From Streptomyces sp. Ag109_O5-10 (GTDB lineage: Bacteria > Actinomycetota > Actinomycetes > Streptomycetales > Streptomycetaceae): 64,000 bases of DNA. This document shows, one piece after another, positions 7,625 through 15,372 of the stretch. The DNA is taken from contig NZ_FNTQ01000001.1 in assembly GCF_900105755.1 (NCBI RefSeq), positions 7,378,001 through 7,442,000 of the forward strand, read 5' to 3'. How positions within the stretch are numbered: position 1 is the stretch's first letter; the number at the start of each line of letters is the position of its first letter. The position numbers and the translations under genes are program-made. The notes beneath the pieces were generated by a model. It had not been told where the DNA came from. It saw only the letters and a list, made by a program, of their open reading frames with translations, and did not search any database.

Positions 7625-8400
7625 ACGCGGTCGCGGCCGGAGACTGGAAGCACTGGCACGCACACCGCGAGGAGACGGCGTCGGCGCCGTACGGGCCGCT
7701 CGCGCTGGTCGGCAGTCACTGGATCGAGGACCATCCGGACGGCCGGCTCCCCGCCCTCCCCGGAATCTGGGCGGCCGACGGGGACGGCGTCGTGCTCACC
7801 GCGACGACGGCCGACGGCCTGGCCCTGGACGGCGAGCCCTTCACCGGCGAGGTCCGGCTCGCCGCCGACCCCGAACCCTCGGCCCGGGTCACGCTCGGCG
7901 AGCGCAGGCTGGTCGTCCTGGTCCGCGAGGGCATATGGGGGATACGGGAGTACGACCCGGCCGCCGGGGCCCGCCGCGCCTTCCGTGGCATCGACGCCAC
8001 CCCGTACGACCCGCGTTGGTCGGCGCCGGGACGCTTCACGCCGTACGCCGGTCAACCGCGCGCCGTCCGCGTCGGCACCGCGGACGGAGTGGAGCGCGCG
8101 CTCGTGCTCGCCGGGGAGCTCGGCTTCACCCTGGCCGGGCGGGAGCTGACGCTCCGGGGCGCCGAGCAGCCCGACGGCCGGCTGTGGGCGGTGTTCGCCG
8201 ACACGACCGGCGGAGCGGGCAGCTTCCGGTTCGGGTTCCTCTATTCGGCCGCTCCGGCCGCCGACGGCTCGACCACCGTCGACTTCAACCGGGCACAGCT
8301 GCCGCAGTGCGCCTTCGCGGACCACTTCATCTGCCCTTTCCCGCCGCCGGGCAACACGCTGGACCTCGCCGTCGAGGCGGGGGAGCGGCAGCTCGCCTGA
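7621..8400 (+). CDS. DUF1684 protein
   Basis: A 259-residue soluble protein matching the DUF1684 family. The DWKHWHAHREE start, the VREGIWGIREYDP core, the LWAVFADTT block and the C-terminal DFNRAQLPQCAFADHFICPFPPPGN signature are conserved landmarks of that family. Its function is not established; family members often sit beside flavin enzymes, as here. No signal peptide or membrane segment is seen. Translation probably depends partly on the 14-aa ORF whose stop overlaps its ATG, though GGAAGGA also lies upstream. It is the last gene of the operon, followed by 272 bases before a protease gene. Confidence 0.8.
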   Translation: MNAVAAGDWKHWHAHREETASAPYGPLALVGSHWIEDHPDGRLPALPGIWAADGDGVVLTATTADGLALDGEPFTGEVRLAADPEPSARVTLGERRLVVLVREGIWGIREYDPAAGARRAFRGIDATPYDPRWSAPGRFTPYAGQPRAVRVGTADGVERALVLAGELGFTLAGRELTLRGAEQPDGRLWAVFADTTGGAGSFRFGFLYSAAPAADGSTTVDFNRAQLPQCAFADHFICPFPPPGNTLDLAVEAGERQLA

Positions 8401-8672
8401 GGCATCGGGCGGACATTCGACGGATATTCGACGGACCAGGGCAGGGTGTCAACTCGCCCGGACCGCAACGGGATCACACAAATTCGGCATGGTTCGAACA
8501 CGGTCGCACGGCCGAAAGGCACCCTTGCGGGTACCGGTCGTTCGCCCGAATACTCCCCCACAGCGCTTGTCAGGGGCATTGCGTGTCCGAAATCCGGGCG
8601 CCACCCACTGGCTGCGCCTCACGGGCCCCGACCCCACGCGGGCCCCCGACTTCCCCTGGGAGGGAACGACAA

Positions 8673-9572
8673 GTGAGGATCAAGCGCACGACCCCCCGCA
8701 GCGGTATCGCGAGACGGACCCGGCTGATCGCCGTGGCCTCCGGTTTCCTGGCCGCGGCAGCGTTCGCCGTCCCCACCGCGAGCGCGAGTGACGTTCACAC
8801 CTTCAACGCCAGCGAGCTGAAGGCCGTGAACAGCTCCGTCCTGAAGGCGGACGTCCCCGGCACCGCCTGGGCCGTCGACAGCAAGACCAACCGTGTCGTC
8901 GTCACCGTCGACTCCACGGTCTCCAACGCCGAGATCGCCAAGATCAAGCGGCAGGCGGGCGTCAACTCCGGCGCGCTCACCATCAAGCACACCCCCGGCA
9001 CCTTCAAGAAGCTGATCACCGGCGGCGATGCCATCTACGGCGGCTCCTACCGCTGCTCCCTCGGCTTCAACGTGCACAGCGGCAGCACCTACTACTTCCT
9101 GACCGCCGGGCACTGCGGTGAGGTGGCCTCGACCTGGTACAGCAACTCCGGCCACACCACGGTCCTGGGCACCAACGTCAGCTACAGCTTCCCGAACAAC
9201 GACTTCGCGCTGGTCCGGTACACCAACAGCTCGATCGCGCACCCGAGCGCGGTCGGCAGCCAGACCATCACCAGCGCGGCCACCCCGGCCGTCGGGACGA
9301 CGGTGTACCGCCGCGGTTCGACCACCGGCACCCACAGCGGCCGGGTCACCGCGCTCAACGCCACCGTCAACTACGGCAGCGGCGACGTCGTCTACGGCAT
9401 GATCCAGACCACGGTCTGCGCCGAGGGCGGCGACAGCGGCGGCCCGCTCTACGGCGGGTCCGTGGCCTACGGTCTGACCTCCGGCGGCAGCGGCGACTGC
9501 ACCTCCGGCGGTACGACCTTCTTCCAGCCGGTCACCGAGGCGCTGAGCTACTACGGCGTGAGCGTCGGCTGA
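8673..9572 (+). CDS. secreted streptogrisin A/B-type serine protease
   Basis: A 299-residue preproenzyme: twin basic clusters, a hydrophobic signal ending PTASAS near residue 39, and a propeptide of about 75 residues. The mature chymotrypsin-like (S1) domain probably starts at Ile115 (ITGGDAIYGG), as in streptogrisins A and B. The catalytic triad is His147 (TAGHC), Asp177 (NNDFALV) and Ser255 (GGDSGGPLY); cysteines flank both the His and Ser motifs. The propeptide acts as a folding chaperone in this family and is removed autocatalytically outside the cell. GGAGG lies 9 bases before the GTG start. A second, longer paralogue begins 1.2 kb downstream. Confidence 0.93.
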   Translation: MRIKRTTPRSGIARRTRLIAVASGFLAAAAFAVPTASASDVHTFNASELKAVNSSVLKADVPGTAWAVDSKTNRVVVTVDSTVSNAEIAKIKRQAGVNSGALTIKHTPGTFKKLITGGDAIYGGSYRCSLGFNVHSGSTYYFLTAGHCGEVASTWYSNSGHTTVLGTNVSYSFPNNDFALVRYTNSSIAHPSAVGSQTITSAATPAVGTTVYRRGSTTGTHSGRVTALNATVNYGSGDVVYGMIQTTVCAEGGDSGGPLYGGSVAYGLTSGGSGDCTSGGTTFFQPVTEALSYYGVSVG

Positions 9573-9601
9573 CGATCCTCCCGGATCGCCTCTTCCGGTG
9601 G

Positions 9602-9630
9602 GCCCCCGTACGCAACCGGCGTGCGGGGGC
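9602..9630 (+). terminator. terminator after the streptogrisin gene
   Basis: GCCCCCGTACGC and GCGTGCGGGGGC form a 12-bp stem with one G-U pair around the loop AACCG, followed by TCCCTTTT. It starts 30 bases after the protease stop and is a good intrinsic terminator. Confidence 0.85.
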
Positions 9631-9696
9631 TCCCTTTTGACGGGGTGGCGGAGTTACCGTCGAAGGACCAATGGAGTCACCCCCTGGGGGGCCGGC

Positions 9697-10554
9697 ATGG
9701 TCGAGGCGTTGGTGGCGGCCGGGGCCGCTCTCGTGTCCGTCGGAGCGGTCTACGCGCTGGCCGCGGCACGGGTCGTCAGGCAGTACGAACGGGGCGTGGT
9801 GTTCCGCCTCGGCCGGCTGCGACCGGAGGTCCGCGAGCCCGGGTTCACGATGATCGTCCCGTTCGTGGACCGGCTCCAGAAGGTCAACATGCAGATCGTC
9901 ACGATGCCCGTGCCCGCGCAGGAGGGCATCACCCGGGACAACGTGACCGTACGCGTCGACGCCGTCGTCTACTTCAAGGTGACCGGGCCCGCCGAGGCGG
10001 TGGTCCGGGTCGAGGACTACCGCTTCGCCGTCTCGCAGATGGCGCAGACCTCGCTGCGCTCCATCATCGGCAAGAGCGAGCTGGACGACCTGCTGTCCAA
10101 CCGGGAGAAGCTCAACCAGGGCCTGGAGCTGATGATCGACAGCCCGGCCGTGGAGTGGGGCGTCACCATCGACCGCGTCGAGATCAAGGACGTCTCGCTG
10201 CCGGAGACCATGAAGCGGTCCATGGCCCGGCAGGCCGAGGCCGACCGTGAACGCAGGGCCCGCGTCATCAACGCCGACGCCGAACTGCAGGCGTCCAAGA
10301 AGCTCGCGGAGGCGGCGAAGGAGATGTCGGAGCAGCCCGCCGCGCTCCAGCTGCGGCTGCTGCAGACGGTGGTGGCGGTCGCCGCCGAGAAGAACTCGAC
10401 GCTGGTGCTGCCGTTCCCGGTGGAGCTGCTGAGGTTCCTGGAGCGGGCGCAGCAGCAACTGCCTCCAGCGGCCGGGGCCGATGGTCCCGGCGGGACCGAA
10501 GGGGCGGCGGGGGCGAATTCCGGCCAGGGACAGCCGGGGGACAGCCGGGGCTGA
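9697..10554 (+). CDS. slipin / SPFH (band 7) membrane-scaffold protein
   Basis: A 285-residue protein with one N-terminal membrane segment (about residues 3-23), followed by the stomatin/slipin SPFH domain: RQYERGVVFRLGRLR, PGFTMIVPFVDRLQKV and the IDRVEIKDVSLPE motif. A helical region rich in Glu/Ala/Arg (about 175-235) would form coiled coils for oligomer rings. The tail is a low-complexity Gly/Pro/Gln segment. Slipins organise membrane microdomains and often work with NfeD-type serine proteases; no NfeD gene is adjacent, but two secreted proteases flank it. The ATG at 9697 has only a weak G-rich ribosome site. Confidence 0.88.
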   Translation: MVEALVAAGAALVSVGAVYALAAARVVRQYERGVVFRLGRLRPEVREPGFTMIVPFVDRLQKVNMQIVTMPVPAQEGITRDNVTVRVDAVVYFKVTGPAEAVVRVEDYRFAVSQMAQTSLRSIIGKSELDDLLSNREKLNQGLELMIDSPAVEWGVTIDRVEIKDVSLPETMKRSMARQAEADRERRARVINADAELQASKKLAEAAKEMSEQPAALQLRLLQTVVAVAAEKNSTLVLPFPVELLRFLERAQQQLPPAAGADGPGGTEGAAGANSGQGQPGDSRG

Positions 10555-10792
10555 CGTCGCTGTCGGCCGTCCGTTGCTCGCCCGCGGTGTTTGCAGAACG
10601 AATTCTCCTGCGGTGATCGGCGACTGTGAAGGGTCCGGGCACGGGGGGCGCACAACATCCGCGCACGCGAGACCTGAAGTCGACCTTGTGTGCTCCCTGT
10701 GGGGCTCGGAATAGTGGGCGGCCGTCAACCAGCCTTCCGGCCCTCGCGGTCCCCACAACCGCACGGGCCGACCCCCCACAGGAGGACATGAG

Positions 10793-11872
10793 TTGAAGCA
10801 CCGACGCATACCCAGGCGCCGGGCGGCGCTCGCCGGCACGGGTGTCGCCGCGCTCGTCGCCGCCGGAGTGACCTTCCAGAGTGCGAACGCCAGCGAGCCC
10901 GCCAGGACCGCCGCACCGCGGATCCTGTCCGCCCCGGCGGCCGGAAAGCTCGCCTCGACGCTCGCCGCCGACCTCGGCACCGGTGCGGCGGGCACCTACT
11001 ACGACGCGCGGTCGAGGAACCTCGTCGTCAACGTGCTCGACGACACCGCAGCCAAGGCCGTCGAGGCGGCCGGGGCCAAGGCGAGACTCGTCGCCAACTC
11101 CCTCGCCGAACTCGACGGCGCGCGCACCACCCTGAAGCAGGACGCGACCATCCCCGGCACCTCGTGGGCGACCGACCCGGTCGGCAACAAGGTCGTCGTC
11201 ACCGCCGACCGGACGGTCACCGGGGCCGAGCTGGCCAAGCTCACCCAGGTCGTCGACGGGCTCGGCGAGAAGGCCGAACTCCGTCACGCGGAGGGGAGGT
11301 TCAAGCCCTTCGTCGCCGGCGGCGACGCGATCACCGGCTCGGGCGGGCGCTGCTCGCTCGGCTTCAACGTGGTCAAGGGCGGCGAGCCGTACTTCCTGAC
11401 CGCCGGCCACTGCACCCAGGCCATCTCCACCTGGTCGGACTCCTCGGGCGACGTGATCGGCCAGAACGCCCAGTCCAGCTTCCCCGGCAACGACTTCGGG
11501 CTGGTCAAGTACACCTCGGACGTGGCCCACCCGAGCGAGGTCGACCTCTACAACGGCTCCGCCCAGCAGATCACCGGAGCGGCCGAGGCCACCGTCGGCA
11601 TGAAGGTGACCCGCAGCGGCTCCACCACCCAGGTCCACGACGGCACGGTCACCGGCCTCGACGCCACCGTGAACTACTCCGAGGGCACGGTGAGCGGGCT
11701 CATCCAGACCGACGTGTGCGCCGAGCCCGGCGACAGCGGCGGTTCGCTCTTCTCGGGCAGCAACGCGATCGGCCTGACCTCGGGCGGCAGTGGCGACTGC
11801 ACCTCCGGCGGCGAGACGTTCTTCCAGCCGGTGACGGAGGCACTGTCGGCGACGGGGGCCCAGATCGGCTGA
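10793..11872 (+). CDS. secreted streptogrisin C/D-type serine protease with large propeptide
   Basis: A 359-residue preproprotease. After an RRR-containing signal sequence comes a long propeptide of about 135 residues resembling the alpha-lytic-protease prodomain. The mature domain probably starts near Val174 (VAGGDAIT). The triad is His206 (TAGHC), Asp234 (GNDFGLV) and Ser315 (EPGDSGGS). The TTG start is set by AGGAGG 7 bases upstream; the nearer ATG at 10788 would be only 2 bases from that site and stops after one more codon (ATG AGT TGA). The mature part is clearly paralogous to the protease at 8673 (shared C-terminal SGGSGDCTSGG and FFQPVTEAL), so a duplication is likely. Confidence 0.92.
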   Translation: MKHRRIPRRRAALAGTGVAALVAAGVTFQSANASEPARTAAPRILSAPAAGKLASTLAADLGTGAAGTYYDARSRNLVVNVLDDTAAKAVEAAGAKARLVANSLAELDGARTTLKQDATIPGTSWATDPVGNKVVVTADRTVTGAELAKLTQVVDGLGEKAELRHAEGRFKPFVAGGDAITGSGGRCSLGFNVVKGGEPYFLTAGHCTQAISTWSDSSGDVIGQNAQSSFPGNDFGLVKYTSDVAHPSEVDLYNGSAQQITGAAEATVGMKVTRSGSTTQVHDGTVTGLDATVNYSEGTVSGLIQTDVCAEPGDSGGSLFSGSNAIGLTSGGSGDCTSGGETFFQPVTEALSATGAQIG

Positions 11873-11927
11873 GGCCAGGCCCGGCTCCCGGCACTTCGGC
11901 CGTCCGGCACACACCGTGTCACGGCGA

Positions 11928-11954
11928 GGCCCTGCCCCCCAAGGGGGCAGGGCC
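11928..11954 (+). terminator. perfect 12-bp terminator after the second protease
   Basis: GGCCCTGCCCCC and GGGGGCAGGGCC pair perfectly around a 3-base loop (CAA), followed by TTT. It lies 56 bases beyond the protease stop. Confidence 0.85.
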
Positions 11955-11960
11955 TTTCGC

Positions 11961-11980
11961 CATGTCATGTCATGTCATGT
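11961..11980. repeat. pentanucleotide microsatellite (CATGT)x4
   Basis: Four perfect tandem copies of CATGT follow directly after the terminator. On the minus strand they provide the stop codon of a coding-like open stretch (11975-12170). Short tandem repeats of this kind are prone to slippage and unusual in this GC-rich sequence. Confidence 0.9.
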
Positions 11981-12170
11981 CCCGTCGGGCGGGATCCGCG
12001 TCCCGGTCGGTGCCTCGCCCTGGCCTTCGCCCTCCGCCGTGACCGCGGTGCCGATGCGCAGCAGTGCCACCGGTCGAGGGTCTTCGGACGGCGGCGGGAA
12101 ACGGTGGACGGCGTCCGGGCCCGCTTCGAGGACGGACAGGACGGCGCCCGCGCGGGAGCCGCGCCCGGGG
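11975..12170 (-). other. coding-like stretch without a start, possible gene remnant
   Basis: Downstream of the SDR stop on the same strand, an open frame continues in another phase for about 65 codons with the strong third-position GC of real genes. It reads through AGAVLSVLEAGPDAVH and RPVALLRIGTAVTAEGEG before stopping in the CATGT repeat. No start codon with a ribosome site is present, and I do not recognise the product. It may be the end of a decayed gene or chance. Confidence 0.3.
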
Positions 12171-12920
12171 TCAGCGCGGCGCCATCCGGAGCGCCCCGTC
12201 CATGCGGATGGTCTCGCCGTTGAGGTAGTCGTGCTCGATGATCGCCAGCGCGAGCCGGGCGTACTCCTCGGGCCGGGCGAGACGCTGCGGGAAGGGCACG
12301 CTCGCGGCCAGTCCGGCGCGGAACTCGTCGGAGACGGTGGCGAGCATCGGGGTCTCCACGATGCCGGGCGCGATGGTGCACACCCTGATGCCGTACTGGG
12401 CGAGGTCACGGGCGGCCGGCAGGGTCAGCCCGACGATGCCGCCCTTGGAGGAGGCATACGCGGCCTGCCCGACCTGGCCCTCGTACGCGGCGATGGAGGC
12501 GGTGTTGACGACCACCCCGCGCTGGCCGTGCTCGTCGGCCTCGGTCCGCGCGATGGCCTCGGCGGCGAGTGCGAGGACGTTGAAGGTGCCGATGAGGTTG
12601 ACCTGCACGACCTTGGCGTACAGGGCCAGGTCGTGCACGCCCTTCTTGCCGAGGATCCGCATCGAGGGGGCGATGCCGGCGCAGTTGACGACGGTGCGCA
12701 GGGGCGCCCCGCAGGAGGCCGCCGTGGCCACGGCCGCCTCCACCGCGGCGCCGTCGGTGATGTCGGTCGTGAGGTAGGTGATGTCCTCGCCGTCCGCGGA
12801 GCCGGCCGCGAGGTCCAGGACGAAGACGCGGGCACCCTGCTTGGCGAGGGCCGCCGCGGTCGCCGCGCCGAGGCCGGACGCTCCGCCGGTGACGATCGCG
12901 GCGGTGTTGTCGATGCGCAT
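12171..12920 (-). CDS. short-chain dehydrogenase, probable 3-hydroxyacyl-CoA dehydrogenase
   Basis: A 249-residue classical SDR: Rossmann motif TGGASGLG (residues 11-18), NCAGIAP, and the catalytic set Ser142, Tyr155 and Lys159 (YASSK). The C-terminal ETIRMDGALRM is usual for the type II 3-hydroxyacyl-CoA dehydrogenase group (HSD17B10-like). It would oxidise a 3-hydroxyacyl-CoA with NAD+. Its ATG overlaps the stop of the acyl-CoA dehydrogenase by one base (TGATG), so the two are co-translated and fit consecutive oxidations of a branched or short acyl chain. The substrate is inferred from context only. Confidence 0.85.
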   Translation of the reverse strand: MRIDNTAAIVTGGASGLGAATAAALAKQGARVFVLDLAAGSADGEDITYLTTDITDGAAVEAAVATAASCGAPLRTVVNCAGIAPSMRILGKKGVHDLALYAKVVQVNLIGTFNVLALAAEAIARTEADEHGQRGVVVNTASIAAYEGQVGQAAYASSKGGIVGLTLPAARDLAQYGIRVCTIAPGIVETPMLATVSDEFRAGLAASVPFPQRLARPEEYARLALAIIEHDYLNGETIRMDGALRMAPR

Positions 12921-14101
12921 CAGTTCTCCCCGTTCCGCACCCTGAGGGTGCCGCGGTCGTGCTGCTTCAGCGCCCGGCCGATGATCAGACGCTGGATCTG
13001 GTTGGTGCCCTCGAAGATTTGCATGACCTTGGCCTCGCGCATGTAACGCTCGACCGGGAAGTCGCGGGTGTAGCCGTAGCCGCCCAGCACCTGGACCGCG
13101 TCGGTGGTGACCTTCATGGCGTTGTCGGTGGCCACCAGCTTGGCGATGGACGCCTCGCTGCCGAACGGCAGACCCTGGTCCTTGAGCCGTGCCGCGGCGA
13201 GCGTGGTGGCGCGCGCGGACTGGACCGCCGCGGCCATGTCCGCGAGGACGAAGGCCAGGCCCTGGTGGTCGATGATGGCCCGGCCGAACGTCTCCCGTTC
13301 CCGCGCGTAGTTCACGGCGTGGTCCAGTGCGCCCTGGGCCAGGCCGACCGCCACCGCCGCGATACCGAGCCGTCCGCAGTCCAGCGAGGCCAGGGCGATG
13401 GCGAGCCCCTGGCCCTCCGCGCCGAGCCGGCGGCCGGCCGGGACGCGCACGTCCGTCAGCCGGACGGTGGCGGTGGCCGAACCGGTCAGGCCCATCTTCC
13501 GCTCGGGAGGATCGGCGCTCACGCCGGGGGTGTCGGCGGGCACGAGGAAGCACGAGATGCCGTGCGAGCCGTCGTCGGAGGTGCGCGCCATGACCGTGTA
13601 GAAGTCCGCGTGGCCGGCGTGCGTGGTCCATGCCTTCGCGCCGTTGAGCACGTAGTCGTCGCCGTCCCGCACGGCCCGGGTGCGCAGCGCCCCGGGGTCG
13701 GAACCGGCGTGCGCCTCGGACAGGCAGTAGGCGCCGAGCAGGTCGCCGCCGAGCATCCGGGGCAGCCACTCCCGCTTCTGCTCCGCGGTGCCGAAGGCGG
13801 CGAGGCCGTAGCAGGACAGCGCGTGCACCGAGACGCCGACCGCGACGCTGGACCACACGGTCGCGATCTCTTCGAGGACCTGCAGGTAGATCTCGTACGG
13901 CTGGCCACCGCCGCCGTGCTCCTCGGGGTAGGGCAGGCTCAGCAGGCCGGCCCGGCCGAGGGTGCGGAAGACCTCGCGGGGGAACCGTTCCTCGGCCTCG
14001 GCGTCGCCGACGCGTGGCGCCAGTTCCTTCTCGGCCAGCTCACGGGTCAGGCCGATCAGGTCGACGGCCTCGGCTGAGGGGAGCGTTCGGGTAGCGGGCA
14101 T
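12920..14101 (-). CDS. acyl-CoA dehydrogenase
   Basis: A 393-residue acyl-CoA dehydrogenase with the YCLSEAHAGSDPGALRT FAD/substrate signature and the catalytic Glu364 in FEGTNQIQRLIIGRAL, matching short/branched-chain dehydrogenases in length and motif. It forms an alpha,beta double bond and hands electrons to ETF. It is co-transcribed with the SDR. Upstream, a palindrome (14136-14161) and a TetR gene in the same orientation suggest local repression relieved by an acyl-CoA or related ligand. The start ATG is the one just before PATRTLPSAEAVD; the ribosome site is weak. Confidence 0.88.
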   Translation of the reverse strand: MPATRTLPSAEAVDLIGLTRELAEKELAPRVGDAEAEERFPREVFRTLGRAGLLSLPYPEEHGGGGQPYEIYLQVLEEIATVWSSVAVGVSVHALSCYGLAAFGTAEQKREWLPRMLGGDLLGAYCLSEAHAGSDPGALRTRAVRDGDDYVLNGAKAWTTHAGHADFYTVMARTSDDGSHGISCFLVPADTPGVSADPPERKMGLTGSATATVRLTDVRVPAGRRLGAEGQGLAIALASLDCGRLGIAAVAVGLAQGALDHAVNYARERETFGRAIIDHQGLAFVLADMAAAVQSARATTLAAARLKDQGLPFGSEASIAKLVATDNAMKVTTDAVQVLGGYGYTRDFPVERYMREAKVMQIFEGTNQIQRLIIGRALKQHDRGTLRVRNGEN

Positions 14102-14135
14102 GGCAGTCCCCTGGATGTGAACACCGCGAAGTATT

Positions 14136-14161
14136 GATACGGAAAACAGTACTACCGTATC
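14136..14161. promoter_or_regulatory. inverted repeat between TetR gene and acyl-CoA dehydrogenase operon
   Basis: GATACGG (14136-14142) and CCGTATC (14155-14161) are perfect complements separated by 12 bases, 35 bases before the dehydrogenase start. A partly overlapping ACCG...CGGT half-palindrome continues to 14168. This is the likely operator of the TetR protein encoded just upstream. Confidence 0.6.
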
Positions 14162-14384
14162 GATCGGTGTACGGCAAAGCCATGCTTCCCGGCGACTGAT
14201 CCGTTGGTCCCCTCGCGGGTGTGCGCGTTCGCGAGCCGGCCGATCCCGGAGGCGACGTGGTGCGGGTCGCATGAGCCCGCCGGCGCGGGCTCCCGGGTGC
14301 GACCTCGACTGCATCCCGGGGTGCCCGGCGCCGACGCCGAGGAGGTGCTGTGCGACTGGGGCGTCCGGCCGTGGCCGGCCCCGC

Positions 14385-14957
14385 TCAGGGCGAGACCGCG
14401 TGGACGATGAGCGAGGCCAGCTCGGCGTACGCCTCGGAGTCGGTCAGCCCGGTGCGGGTGGAGATCTCGCCCCGCTGGATCTCCTGCATGGTGGCGGCGA
14501 CGACCTCGCCCACGAACGCCGCGTGGACGTCCCGGAAGGCGCCGGCCGCGACGCCCTCCGTGATGAGCTGCCTCAGCCGGCCCGCGGCGATGCGCGTATT
14601 GGCCTCGTACACCTCGCGGGCGGGCTCGAAAGCGGCCATGTCGTCGAGGAACTGCCGGGAAAGCGGCTTGAGTTCCGCGGCGACGGCGTTCAGATAGACC
14701 ACCACCCGGTCCGACGGCTCGGAGACGATCGCCACCTGCTTCTCGACGGACTTGGTGGCCTCCCGGAAGTAGTGCTTGACCGCTTCCCGGACCAGTTCCT
14801 GCCTGCTGTCGGCCAGTTGGTACAACGTCGTCTTCGAGCACCGCAGCCGCTCGGTCAGCTCGTCCAGGGTGAACGACGCGAAGCCCTCAGCCGTCAGCAG
14901 CGCGACCAGACGCTCCAGCAGATCGGTCTGGCGCGCGGTACGGCGGGAGGCAGGCAT
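14385..14957 (-). CDS. TetR-family repressor of the adjacent acyl-CoA dehydrogenase operon
   Basis: A 190-residue regulator. The N-terminal helix-turn-helix spans about residues 12-58 (AEGFASFTLDELTERLRCSKTTLYQLADSR), with a mostly helical ligand domain behind it. It is read in the same direction as the acyl-CoA dehydrogenase and SDR genes, 283 bases upstream of them. The palindrome in that gap makes it the obvious local regulator. The ligand is unknown; acyl-CoA sensing is inferred from the neighbours. The ATG at 14957 lacks a strong ribosome site. Confidence 0.85.
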   Translation of the reverse strand: MPASRRTARQTDLLERLVALLTAEGFASFTLDELTERLRCSKTTLYQLADSRQELVREAVKHYFREATKSVEKQVAIVSEPSDRVVVYLNAVAAELKPLSRQFLDDMAAFEPAREVYEANTRIAAGRLRQLITEGVAAGAFRDVHAAFVGEVVAATMQEIQRGEISTRTGLTDSEAYAELASLIVHAVSP

Positions 14958-15372
14958 GGCCTCAGCGTAACTGCTCCCCTTTGCGGGCGGTGGCCGCGCC
15001 GGAGCGGCTCGGACGGGGCGGTAGGTCACGGCGGAGGCGGCGACAGGTGCCGGGAAGTCCGCGCGGTGCGCGGCGGCGCCGACCGGTTCCCCGGGGTGGC
15101 CCGGCGCTCCTGCCCGCGTGACGTTCCCCCTGTCGTGCCGTCCGTGTCGCGTGCGGGAGGCCATGGGCACGCACCGCCGGCCCTCTCCGGCCGACGCTGT
15201 CGCCTCGCCCTCCGGCCGGCGCTGTCGCCTCACCGAAGAATCGCTGATGTGTTCGAATGTGAGCTCCCCGCGGGTCGTCGTCCGAGGCTGGTGGGGTTAG
15301 AGTAATCGAACGCGAGTACGATGAACATATCGGGTGTATGTCCGAAAAGGGGTGGAGTGATGGAGGTGCGGC
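14958..15372. other. intergenic region with a 25-bp-period repeat and the dnaE2 promoter
   Basis: 415 bases without a gene between the TetR start and dnaE2. It holds two 22-bp direct copies of CTCCGGCCRRCGCTGTCGCC (15185-15206, 15210-15231; 21/22 identical, period 25) and the SOS box at 15306-15321. Nothing else is recognised. Confidence 0.6.
15306..15321. promoter_or_regulatory. LexA (SOS) box upstream of dnaE2
   Basis: TCGAAC-GCGA-GTACGA matches the actinobacterial LexA consensus TCGAAC-N4-GTTCGA with a single mismatch. It lies 52 bases before the dnaE2 start. LexA repression of dnaE2/imuB cassettes is established in other bacteria, which supports the match. Confidence 0.75.
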
